Below are positions 1 to 6,276 of a stretch of DNA of 16,471 bases, piece by piece. The notes beneath the pieces were generated by a model that was given only the letters and a program-made list of their open reading frames with translations, was not told where the DNA came from and searched no databases. How positions within the stretch are numbered: position 1 is the first letter of the stretch; every line of letters begins with the position of its first letter. This DNA comes from Acetobacteraceae bacterium (lineage in GTDB: Bacteria; Pseudomonadota; Alphaproteobacteria; Acetobacterales; Acetobacteraceae), in assembly GCA_947478535.1 (NCBI GenBank), contig CANJXD010000068.1, forward strand, positions 1 through 16,471. Direction: 5' to 3'. Both the position numbers and the translations under genes were made by a program.

Positions 1-59
1 GCACCCGTATCCGCAGCAACGCTTCATCGTCAAACACCCGAGGTGGGAGCCGAGTGCGT

Positions 60-134
60 TAGCAGCGCACGCTCGGATCTGTCCGGGGGGCGCCCGGTAA
101 CGGGCGTCCCTACCGGGATGGGCGTGCGCTGCTA
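60..134. repeat. Nested palindromic element (REP-like or transcript-end structure)
   Basis: The outer arms TAGCAGCGCACGC (60-72) and GCGTGCGCTGCTA (122-134) are perfect 13-bp inverted complements. Inside them, CCGG at 83-86 can pair with CCGG at 113-116. The core, 87-110, is a roughly 10-bp G/C stem with one G-T wobble, closed by a GTAA tetraloop (97-100). The whole 75-nt unit can fold into a long, nearly continuous hairpin. It lies about 65 bp beyond the stop of the lysR gene, so it could end that transcript. No T-run follows the stem on either strand, so it is not a textbook intrinsic terminator. A dispersed REP/MITE-like repeat is the alternative. The symmetry is directly visible; the role is inferred. 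Confidence 0.6.
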
Positions 135-200
135 CCAGAAGCGCGGATTGGGCCGTGATGCGAAATGGGATCGATGGCCCAGGCCAGCCATGCTCGGCGA

Positions 201-1145
201 TTACGACGACGGCGCGTAGCAGTTCGCTCCTGGCGCGAAGCGGCGGCAAATGTCGATGATCTGCGCTCGCAGCCACTGATGCCCAGGGTGGTTGTCGTTT
301 ACCGGGTGCCATAGCAACCGCAGCCCAACCGGTCCGACCGTCATGGGCAGCTCCTCTACATGCAGCGTAGCGAAGGGCGGCAGTTTCTGGACCAAATGGC
401 GGAAGGTAGTCAGCAGCAGGTCTGTCCGCTGCAGGACGTAGGGTGTCAACAGCAACTGGCTCACGCAGGCATGGACCCGCCGCTCATGGCCCAGCTGGCG
501 AAGCGTGCGGTCGATCGAGGACGAAGCGCCGCCGTCGCTGCCGGGAAAAGGCGCCACACCAAGATGCGCCGCCGCGACGAAGCCTGGAAGGCTCATGCGC
601 CCGGACAATGGATGGTCGGGGCGCATGACGCAGACATGCTCGTCCTCGAACAGCGTCACCTGGCGGAAGCGTGGCGGCACATCGGTGAACACACCGATCG
701 CATAGTCGATCTCGCCCGCGTCGAGTTCCGCCGCGGTGCGGTGCTCCGCCTTGGGCCGGCTGTGCACGCGCATGCTGGGCGCTTCCCGGTGCAGGCGATC
801 GATCAGATCCGGCATCAGGAGCGCGGCACAATGCTCAGAGACGGCCAGGGTGAAACTCTGTGAGGAGGTCGAGGCGGCGAAGGTCACTGGCTCGAACGCC
901 ACGTGCAACTGCGCCAGCAGCCCATGTATCGGAGCCGCCAGATCCTGCGCCCGCGGCGTCGGGCGGATGCCGCCGGCGACACGGATGAACAGCTCGTCGT
1001 TCAGGAGATGACGCAGCTTGGCCAGTGCGCTGCTCACCGCAGGCTGTGAGATGCAGAGCCGCTGGGCGGCGCGCGTAACGCTGCGCTCCTTCAGCACGGC
1101 GTCCAGCACGATCAGCAGCCGAAGGTCGACGGATCGAAGGGTCAT
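201..1145 (-). CDS. LysR-family transcriptional regulator (NahR/NodD-like)
   Basis: This 314-residue protein has the usual LysR length and layout. The N-terminal winged helix-turn-helix covers about residues 5-65, with the motif RSVTRAAQRLCISQPAVSSA at 21-40. It is followed by a periplasmic-binding-protein-like effector domain from about 92 to 300. The effector domain begins FTLAVSEHCAALLMPDLIDR, as in the NodD/NahR/DntR/LinR branch, whose members mostly sense aromatic or small organic acids. The C-terminal stretch LLWHPVNDNHPGHQWLR also fits that branch. The ATG at 1145 is the only reasonable start, because an in-frame stop lies 18 bp upstream; no strong Shine-Dalgarno sequence is seen. The gene is last in a minus-strand series after a dioxygenase and an aldolase, which makes those genes the likely targets (inference). 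The effector is unknown. Confidence 0.93.
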   Translation of the reverse strand: MTLRSVDLRLLIVLDAVLKERSVTRAAQRLCISQPAVSSALAKLRHLLNDELFIRVAGGIRPTPRAQDLAAPIHGLLAQLHVAFEPVTFAASTSSQSFTLAVSEHCAALLMPDLIDRLHREAPSMRVHSRPKAEHRTAAELDAGEIDYAIGVFTDVPPRFRQVTLFEDEHVCVMRPDHPLSGRMSLPGFVAAAHLGVAPFPGSDGGASSSIDRTLRQLGHERRVHACVSQLLLTPYVLQRTDLLLTTFRHLVQKLPPFATLHVEELPMTVGPVGLRLLWHPVNDNHPGHQWLRAQIIDICRRFAPGANCYAPSS

Positions 1146-1170
1146 GGCGGGGTCCAGCCTTCACCCACAC

Positions 1171-1500
1171 TCAAGGCTGCCAGGCGATGCAAGGCGCCGG
1201 CAGCCCGCCGGCCCAGACATTGGCGCGGAAGGTGCCTCCTGCCTGCGGGCCCGCGGCATGGTCTGCCTCGTTCAGGAAATTGCGCATGGTGGAGACATGA
1301 ATCGTGTTGAGATCCGGACCGCTGCAGCCGAACCTCGAGAGCCGCGCGCTTTCAGGCGCCCGAACCGGCTCCTCGCCGATCGCCGCCAGGGCCTCGGGCA
1401 TGCATTCCAAAACAGGCGTCTCCTGCGCCACTTGTCCGACCTGAACTGTTCCCTCCACGCAGCCTAGGCAGATCGGCGCACGCAGGACAATCCCGAGGTG
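1171..1500 (-). pseudogene. Remnant of an SMP-30/gluconolactonase/LRE-family protein (C-terminal piece)
   Basis: The minus frame downstream of the aldolase stop is open to a TGA at 1171. A GTG at 1458 would give 95 residues. Roughly 1344 to 1183 encodes a recognisable C-terminal blade of the SMP-30/gluconolactonase beta-propeller: CSGPDLNTIHVSTMR, then a spacer with PQAGGTFRA, then GLPAPCIA. The family pattern is CAFGGPDLDTLYVTTAR, PLAGGLF and GLPEPRFA. An intact member has about 290 residues, and the metal-binding N-terminal two-thirds is absent. The upstream part of the frame (1345-1500) does not look like the family, and the other two minus frames give no match either. It is best read as a decayed lactonase gene that once sat between the aldolase and regulator genes. 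A small expressed peptide is possible but less likely. Confidence 0.6.
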
Positions 1501-2322
1501 TTACCCGGCGGGTAGCGCCCGCAATGTCTCAGCCGCCTGGCGCGCCGCCGTCAACATGAAGCTGACGTCGGAACCCACGGAGATGAACCGCGCGCCCATC
1601 GCGACGTAGCGCGCCATCAGGTCGGGGCGCGTCGCCAGCCCACCGATGCCCGCATGTTTGCCGTGGCCGCGGGCGGCGGCGATGACGCGGCGATAGGCGG
1701 CATCGACCTGGGGGTCGTCGAACTGGCCGGGCATGCCGAGATCGACGCAAAGGTCGTTGGTGCCGATGAACAGCACGTCGACGCCGTTCACCGCGGCGAT
1801 CGCCTCGACGTTCTCGAGGCCGGCGCGGGATTCGATCATGGCGATGACACTGGTTTCCTCATTGATCACCGCCTGCGCCTCCCGGGCGGGCCAGCGTTCC
1901 GCGCGAAGCTGCGGGATGAGCGTGGCGACGGAACGCGTGCCGAGCGGCGGGTACTTCGCCGCGGCAACCGCGCGGCGCGCCGTTTCGGCATCCTCCACAT
2001 GTGGCACGATGATGCCCATGGCACCGCCATCCAGCGCCTGGGCGATGTGGTGCGGGTCTGACGAGGGCAGCCGGATCAGCGTCGTCAGCCCGACCTCCAG
2101 CGCCATCGCCGAGAGCTGGGAGGCGATGTCCGCCGGCATCGCCGTGTGCTCGAGATCGATGTACAGCACGTCGTAGCCCGTTGACCTGGCGATGCGCACG
2201 ATATCGACGCCGCGTGCCAGCCTTGCCGTGAAGCACAGCGCGACCTGGTCTGCCGCCAAGCGTTGCCGCAGCGGGCTGCGGAGGAAGCGGCGGAGTTCCT
2301 CGATGTCGGAAAGCGGGGCCAT
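1501..2322 (-). CDS. HpcH/HpaI-family class II aldolase/citrate lyase
   Basis: This 273-residue TIM-barrel protein belongs to the HpcH/HpaI family, metal-dependent pyruvate aldolases that split 4-hydroxy-2-oxo acids such as 4-hydroxy-2-oxoheptanedioate. Expected landmarks are present. YIDLEHT carries the catalytic-type histidine (H59), and LIRLPSSDP the arginine (R84). The metal ligands are E164 in MIESRAG and D190 in FIGTNDL, with KYPPLGTRS at 123-131. The ATG at 2322 is preferred. It lies 4 bp after the dioxygenase stop, with GGAG 13 nt upstream. A TTG at 2334 would add four residues but sits almost on top of that GGAG. The tight linkage implies co-transcription and coupling with the dioxygenase. 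The exact substrate cannot be read. The protein is clearly diverged from the second aldolase at 3411-4205. Confidence 0.92.
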   Translation of the reverse strand: MAPLSDIEELRRFLRSPLRQRLAADQVALCFTARLARGVDIVRIARSTGYDVLYIDLEHTAMPADIASQLSAMALEVGLTTLIRLPSSDPHHIAQALDGGAMGIIVPHVEDAETARRAVAAAKYPPLGTRSVATLIPQLRAERWPAREAQAVINEETSVIAMIESRAGLENVEAIAAVNGVDVLFIGTNDLCVDLGMPGQFDDPQVDAAYRRVIAAARGHGKHAGIGGLATRPDLMARYVAMGARFISVGSDVSFMLTAARQAAETLRALPAG

Positions 2323-2326
2323 GGCG

Positions 2327-3163
2327 TTAGGCAATCTCCGGCGGCATGATGGTGGTGCGCCAATGCAGTCGGCGCTCGTTCGGCGGATAGTCGCCGGTCG
2401 CGGTGTGCAGCAGGCAGCGGTTGTCCCACACCACAGTGTCGCCCACTTCCCATTTGTGGCGGTAGGTGATCTCTGGCTGCTCGATGCAGCTCTCCAGCTC
2501 GGCGATCACCGTCGCGCTGTCCTCGGGCGTCATGCCCTCGATCTCGAGGATCTGGGTCGGGCTGATGTAGATGGCCTTGCGGCCGGTCTCGGGGTGCACG
2601 CGGACGATGTCGTGCATGACAACCGGCTGGTCGCGATCCTCCTCGCGCAGCAGCGCCAGGGACCGCTTGGTGCGGCCGCCATACTTGAAGGTGGCCCGCC
2701 GGCCGTCGATCCGACGCTTCAGCGCCTCGGGCAGCCGCTCATAAGCGAGATGCATGTTGCTGAACAGCGTGTCGCCGCCGCGGCTCGGCAGGATGATCGC
2801 GTAGAGGCCGGTGGCCTTGGCCGGCACCGCCTCGTAGCCGAGGTCGCTGTGCCAGCCGACGCCGCGCTTGATCAACGTCGGGGTCGGCGCGGCAACCGCG
2901 CCATTGGCCATGTTGTCGAGCAGCATAAGCTTGGGGAATTCCGGGTGGCGGGCGCTCTTGTTCACGTGCTCCCGCACGACACCGTAGCGGCCGGAGTAGC
3001 CGAGGTAGTCGTGGATGCCGAGCTCCTGGCCTCGGACTACCGTGACGTGGCTGTCGAGGAAGGCCTGGTAGATCGCGGCGAACTCCGCGTCGCTCAGCCG
3101 CTTCAGATCGACCCCCGTGATCTCCGCGCCGAGCTGCGGTGTGAGCCTGTTCACTTCGACCAC
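2327..3163 (-). CDS. TauD/TfdA-family Fe(II)/2-oxoglutarate-dependent dioxygenase
   Basis: This 278-residue cytosolic non-haem iron dioxygenase couples 2-oxoglutarate decarboxylation to substrate hydroxylation, as in TauD (taurine) and TfdA (2,4-D). The facial triad is visible as H105 and D107 in GWHSDLGY and H253 in NRCLLHTATGDY. GGDTLFSNMHLAYERLP (129-145) carries the conserved threonine. The C-terminal RRLHWRTTI supplies R265 for 2-oxoglutarate and R269, aligning with the TauD motif RRIMHRATI. The GTG at 3163 is chosen because AAGGGAAGG lies 8 nt upstream and the protein then begins directly with the family-typical LTPQLGAEITGVDL. The longer frame from 3271 adds 36 residues unlike the family and runs through the promoter region. 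It is first in the minus-strand operon. The substrate is unknown. Confidence 0.93.
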   Translation of the reverse strand: MVEVNRLTPQLGAEITGVDLKRLSDAEFAAIYQAFLDSHVTVVRGQELGIHDYLGYSGRYGVVREHVNKSARHPEFPKLMLLDNMANGAVAAPTPTLIKRGVGWHSDLGYEAVPAKATGLYAIILPSRGGDTLFSNMHLAYERLPEALKRRIDGRRATFKYGGRTKRSLALLREEDRDQPVVMHDIVRVHPETGRKAIYISPTQILEIEGMTPEDSATVIAELESCIEQPEITYRHKWEVGDTVVWDNRCLLHTATGDYPPNERRLHWRTTIMPPEIA

Positions 3164-3192
3164 GGTGCATGCCTTCCCTTGCGACGGGGGCG

Positions 3193-3222
3193 AGTATCGA
3201 GGCCTGGCGGGCAGGCGGGCAA
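3193..3222 (-). promoter_or_regulatory. Candidate sigma70-type promoter for the dioxygenase-aldolase operon
   Basis: On the minus strand, TTGCCC (3222-3217) and GATACT (3198-3193) are 18 bp apart, each matching 4 of 6 consensus positions. Transcription would start near 3186, leaving a leader of about 23 nt before the GTG start. The weak boxes fit a promoter that needs an activator, and a LysR-type dyad lies just upstream. Confidence 0.35.
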
Positions 3223-3232
3223 ATCGAATGAG

Positions 3233-3249
3233 CTTATGGGCGGCATAAG
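3233..3249. promoter_or_regulatory. LysR-type operator candidate, CTTATG-N5-CATAAG
   Basis: CTTATG (3233-3238) and CATAAG (3244-3249) form a perfect 6-bp dyad around a 5-bp spacer. The inner core is TTATG-N5-CATAA, which contains the T-N11-A spacing of LysR-type boxes. Its centre is about 55 bp upstream of the predicted minus-strand start, close to where LysR activators normally anchor. The nearest candidate protein is the LysR regulator encoded at 201-1145. Sequence and symmetry are seen directly; the regulator assignment is inference. Confidence 0.5.
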
Positions 3250-3266
3250 TGCGCGGACATGATGCC

Positions 3267-3341
3267 CTCATCCGATCCGCTGATGAGCGTCATCCGAAGA
3301 TCGGATTCGCGGCACGCCGCACGAGCGGGCACACTCATCCG
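3267..3341. repeat. Repeat-rich stretch of the divergent intergenic region
   Basis: TCATCCG occurs three times in the same orientation, at 3268-3274, 3290-3296 and 3335-3341, with start-to-start distances of 22 and 45 bp (near whole helical turns). Two inverted repeats overlap the first copy. One is CTCATC (3267-3272) with GATGAG (3282-3287). The other is ATCCGATC (3270-3277) with GATCGGAT (3299-3306). They share bases 3270-3272, so the two hairpins could not form together. They may be operators or leader structure for the downstream aldolase gene. No convincing plus-strand -35/-10 pair was found here. Confidence 0.35.
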
Positions 3342-3410
3342 GCTGCGCGGCCAACGCGCGGATCAAGAACGGAAAACCGTCCGGCCGCGACGCGGCCGTG
3401 GGTCGAGGCG

Positions 3411-4205
3411 ATGTCCAGTATGATGCGACGCAACACGGTCAAGCAGAAGCTTGCGGCCGGGAAACCCGCCTTTGGTACCTGGTTGATGGCGATCAGCAGC
3501 CCTGCGATGCCGCGCATGATCGCCGCCGCGGGCTTTGACTTCGTCTTCATCGACACCCAGCACTCCCCCTTCTCCATCGAGAACGTCGCGACGCTCTGCG
3601 AGGTCGCGCGCGCCTGCGGCGTGGTGCCGATCGTGCGGCCGTTCCAGCAGGAGCAGGGCTTCATCAACCGCCTGCAGGATGTCGGCGCGATGGGCCTGAT
3701 GGTGCCGGACATCACCAGTCGGGCCGAGGTGGACCGGCTTCGCGGCTGGCTGCACTATCCGCCGGCCGGCACGCGCGGTGCCAGCTACGGATCAGCCTCC
3801 TATGACTACGTCCTCGGCGCGCCGCGCGACCTGACGCCGATCGCCGACGCCAACACCATGCTGACGATCCAGATCGAAAGCCGCGCCGGCGCGGAGGCGA
3901 TCGACGCGATCCTTGCCGGCGGCGGCGTGGATCTGGTGGAGATCGGCCGCAACGACCTCTCCGCATCCTACGGCTTTCCAGGCCAGATCGACCATCCCGA
4001 GGTCGTTGCCGCGATCGACGCCATCATTGCGGCCTGCAAGGCGCATGGCGTCGCCGCCGGCGTGAACTGCATCTCGATGGACGATGCGCGCGCCATCGCG
4101 GCGCGCGGTGTCACCTGCCTCAGCTACTCGACAGACAAGCGCATCCTGACCGAAGCCTATCACGGCATCATGCGGCACCTCAGCGCCATCTCGTTGTCAC
4201 CCTGA
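3411..4205 (+). CDS. HpcH/HpaI-family class II aldolase/citrate lyase (second copy)
   Basis: This roughly 264-residue aldolase is of the same family as the minus-strand copy but clearly diverged. Motifs include FVFIDTQHSPFS (H51), PIVRPFQ (R76) and GAMGLMVPD at 92-100. YPPAGTRGASYG spans 116-127, and the metal ligands are E156 in QIESRAG and D182 in IGRNDLS. The expected reaction is retro-aldol cleavage releasing pyruvate or a related 2-oxo acid. The start is uncertain: ATGs lie at 3411, 3420 and 3423, and GAGG at 3405-3408 suits 3420 best by spacing. The frame is open further upstream to 3249, but that part is not aldolase-like. It is first in a plus-strand operon, and its TGA lies just upstream of the next receptor gene. 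This points to catabolism of whatever that operon imports (inference). Confidence 0.92.
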   Translation: MSSMMRRNTVKQKLAAGKPAFGTWLMAISSPAMPRMIAAAGFDFVFIDTQHSPFSIENVATLCEVARACGVVPIVRPFQQEQGFINRLQDVGAMGLMVPDITSRAEVDRLRGWLHYPPAGTRGASYGSASYDYVLGAPRDLTPIADANTMLTIQIESRAGAEAIDAILAGGGVDLVEIGRNDLSASYGFPGQIDHPEVVAAIDAIIAACKAHGVAAGVNCISMDDARAIAARGVTCLSYSTDKRILTEAYHGIMRHLSAISLSP

Positions 4206-4231
4206 TGCAAGGCAAGCGAGGCAATCCTCTC

Positions 4232-5197
4232 ATGCAGCAGACCCGAAGAAGCCTGCTTGGCACCACCACGGCGCTGCTCGCCGCCCCGGCCTTGGCGCAG
4301 GAGCGGTGGCCGAACCGGCCGATCACGCTCGTACTCGCGCAGCCGCCTGGCGGCGCCACGGATATCGTCGCACGCCGCCTGAGCCCGAGGCTGGAGCGCA
4401 TCCTCGAAACGAGCATTGTCGTGGACAACCGGCCCGGCGCCAGCGGCACCATCGGCGCCGCCTTCGTGGTCCGCGCCAGGCCGGACGGGCACACGCTGTT
4501 CTTCGGCGGCGACCAGTCGCTGGCGACCGGCGCGCTGGAGAACGTTCCCTATGACGGCACGCGCGACCTGGCGCCGGTTTCGCTGGTGAGCCTCGGCTAC
4601 GTCTCGGTCATCGCCGGGCCGCGCATGCCGGCGCAGACCTTCCCTGAGTTCCTAGCGCTGCTGAAGGCGGATCCCGGCAAGTACGAATACGGCACGCCCG
4701 GCGAGGGCAGCATTATGCATCTGGGCGGCGAGATGCTGAAGCGCGCTGCCGGCATCGACATGCTTCACGTGCCCTATCGTGGCGGCGCGCCTGCTGCGAC
4801 GGCTGTCATCCGAGGCGAGGTGGCGCTGCAGATCGGCACGGTGGGCAACAGCATGGTGCATGTTCGGAACGGCGCCATGCGCATCCTGGCCACCTTCACG
4901 GAACAGCGCCTGCCGGCCACGCCGGATGTGCCGACCGCCACCGAATGCGGCGTGCCTTTGACGCTCTCCTCCTTCACCGGTGTCTTCGCGCCGATCGGCA
5001 CGCCCACACCGGTGGTCGAGACGCTGCGCCGGGCGATCACCACGGTGCTGCAGGACGCGGCCTTCAAGGGCGAGCTCGCAGACATTGGCGTCGATGCCGC
5101 CACTGACACCGGCGCCGCGGCCGCCAGCCGCATCATCGCCGACATGTCGGCGAGCATGGTGGCCGTTTTCCGGCCGGAGCGCGGCCGGACGAACTGA
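4232..5197 (+). CDS. Bug-type (TctC-like) tripartite tricarboxylate transporter receptor, orphan
   Basis: This 321-residue exported periplasmic binding protein of the Bug/TctC family binds small carboxylates. The N-terminus TRRSLLGTTTALLAAPALAQ is an export signal with a twin-arginine look, with probable cleavage after ALA-Q. Family marks follow: WPNRPITLVLAQPPGGATD (26-44), DNRPGASGTIGA (65-76), ARPDGHTL, and later HVPYRGGAPAA. The start at 4232 has GAGG about 10 nt upstream. The ATG at 4205 would add nine residues before the signal and overlaps the aldolase stop by one base. No tctA or tctB membrane gene is adjacent, so this receptor is an orphan within an aldolase-cyclase-ABC operon. It may borrow membrane partners elsewhere or act as a sensor, as known for some Bug proteins. 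The ligand is unknown. Confidence 0.92.
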   Translation: MQQTRRSLLGTTTALLAAPALAQERWPNRPITLVLAQPPGGATDIVARRLSPRLERILETSIVVDNRPGASGTIGAAFVVRARPDGHTLFFGGDQSLATGALENVPYDGTRDLAPVSLVSLGYVSVIAGPRMPAQTFPEFLALLKADPGKYEYGTPGEGSIMHLGGEMLKRAAGIDMLHVPYRGGAPAATAVIRGEVALQIGTVGNSMVHVRNGAMRILATFTEQRLPATPDVPTATECGVPLTLSSFTGVFAPIGTPTPVVETLRRAITTVLQDAAFKGELADIGVDAATDTGAAAASRIIADMSASMVAVFRPERGRTN

Positions 5198-5212
5198 GCA
5201 AGGAAGCCTGGG

Positions 5213-6262
5213 ATGCCGTCCTCGCAGCGCTGGAAGCACCGTCCGCCGGGGTCCAACTGGGGTGAATTCGGCATGGACGACCAGCGCGGTCGGCTGAACT
5301 TGCTGACGCCGGCCCGCGTCCGGCGCGCCGTGTCGGAGGTGCAGGAGGGACTGACCTTCTGCCTTAGCCTGCCGCTCGACTACCCCGGCGGCAACGGGCT
5401 GAACCCGCGCCGCCACCCCTCGCAACCGGCGCCGACTATGCGCAACGGCAAGCCGAACATGGCCTATGCGCTATCTTGCGACGAACCCGGGCTGACAGAC
5501 GTGGTCTGCGATGATGTCGTCATGCTGACTCTGCAGTACTCGACGCAATGGGACGCATTGTCGCATTTCGGCCAGGAATTCGACGCCGATGGCGATGGCG
5601 AGGCGGAGATCGTTTTTTACAACGGCTACCGCGGCGGCGAGCACATCATCGGCGCCGCCCATGTCTGCGAGGCCGCCCCCGGCCGCCCCGCGCGGAGCAT
5701 GGGCGCCTATGCGCTCGGCATCGAGAACATGGCGACATCCTGCGTGCAGGGTCGTGGCGTGATGGTCGACTTCAAGGCGCATTTCGGCCGGGAGCGCGTC
5801 TTGGTGGGATACGACACATTGATGCGTATTCTGGAGAAGGACCGGGTGACGGTGGAGGAGGGGGACCTGCTCTGCGTTCGCACCGGCTTCGACGAGGCGC
5901 TGCTGTCGATGCGTCGGCAGCCGGACGCGGAGCTGCTGAAATCCTCCTTCGGCATCCTCGACGGCCGCGATGACAGGCTGCTGCAATGGATCACCGATAG
6001 CGGCATCGTCGCGCTGATCTGCGACAACAACGCCGTCGAAGCCTCACCGTCGCGCCCCGCGACGACCGAGCGCTACAGCAACCTGCCGCTTCACGCACAC
6101 TGCCTGTTCCGCATCGGTGTCCATCTCGGCGAGTTCTGGTTCTTCCAGGAACTGGCGGATTGGCTGCGCACGGCCGGGCGTTCGCGGTTCCTGCTGACGG
6201 CGCCGCCGCTTCGCCTGCCGCATGCGGTGGGCTCACCTGCGACGCCGGTCGCGACGGTCTGA
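5213..6262 (+). CDS. Cyclase-family protein (kynurenine-formamidase-like fold)
   Basis: This 349-residue soluble hydrolase is from the cyclase/kynurenine formamidase superfamily, longer than the roughly 210-residue formamidases. The signature appears as QYSTQWDALSHFG (108-120). The classical HxGTHxDxPxH pattern keeps D114 and H118 but has Q108 and Q112 in place of two histidines. The C-terminus, with LPLHAHCLFRIGVHLGEFW at 291-309 and FLLTAPPLRLPHAVGSPATP at 326-345, matches the long subgroup. That subgroup is often found beside carboxylate transporters. AAGGAAG ends 6 nt before the ATG, and the gap to the preceding receptor stop is 15 bp. The likely role is opening or closing an amide, ester or lactone ring of the imported compound. 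The substrate is unknown. Confidence 0.9.
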   Translation: MPSSQRWKHRPPGSNWGEFGMDDQRGRLNLLTPARVRRAVSEVQEGLTFCLSLPLDYPGGNGLNPRRHPSQPAPTMRNGKPNMAYALSCDEPGLTDVVCDDVVMLTLQYSTQWDALSHFGQEFDADGDGEAEIVFYNGYRGGEHIIGAAHVCEAAPGRPARSMGAYALGIENMATSCVQGRGVMVDFKAHFGRERVLVGYDTLMRILEKDRVTVEEGDLLCVRTGFDEALLSMRRQPDAELLKSSFGILDGRDDRLLQWITDSGIVALICDNNAVEASPSRPATTERYSNLPLHAHCLFRIGVHLGEFWFFQELADWLRTAGRSRFLLTAPPLRLPHAVGSPATPVATV

Positions 6263-6276
6263 GGAGGGATCACCCG

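Noticed and set aside
1..59. Short open frames entering from the left edge
   Set aside because: All three plus frames are short or end by about 218 and none shows a family motif; there is no basis for a gene call.
3164..3271. N-terminal extension of the dioxygenase from the ATG at 3271
   Set aside because: The extra 36 residues are unlike the family and cover the predicted promoter and dyad; the GTG at 3163 has a better ribosome-binding site.
3249..3410. N-terminal extension of the second aldolase from 3249
   Set aside because: These 54 residues are Arg/Pro-rich with no family resemblance and pass through the repeat-rich intergenic region; the aldolase fold begins near 3420.
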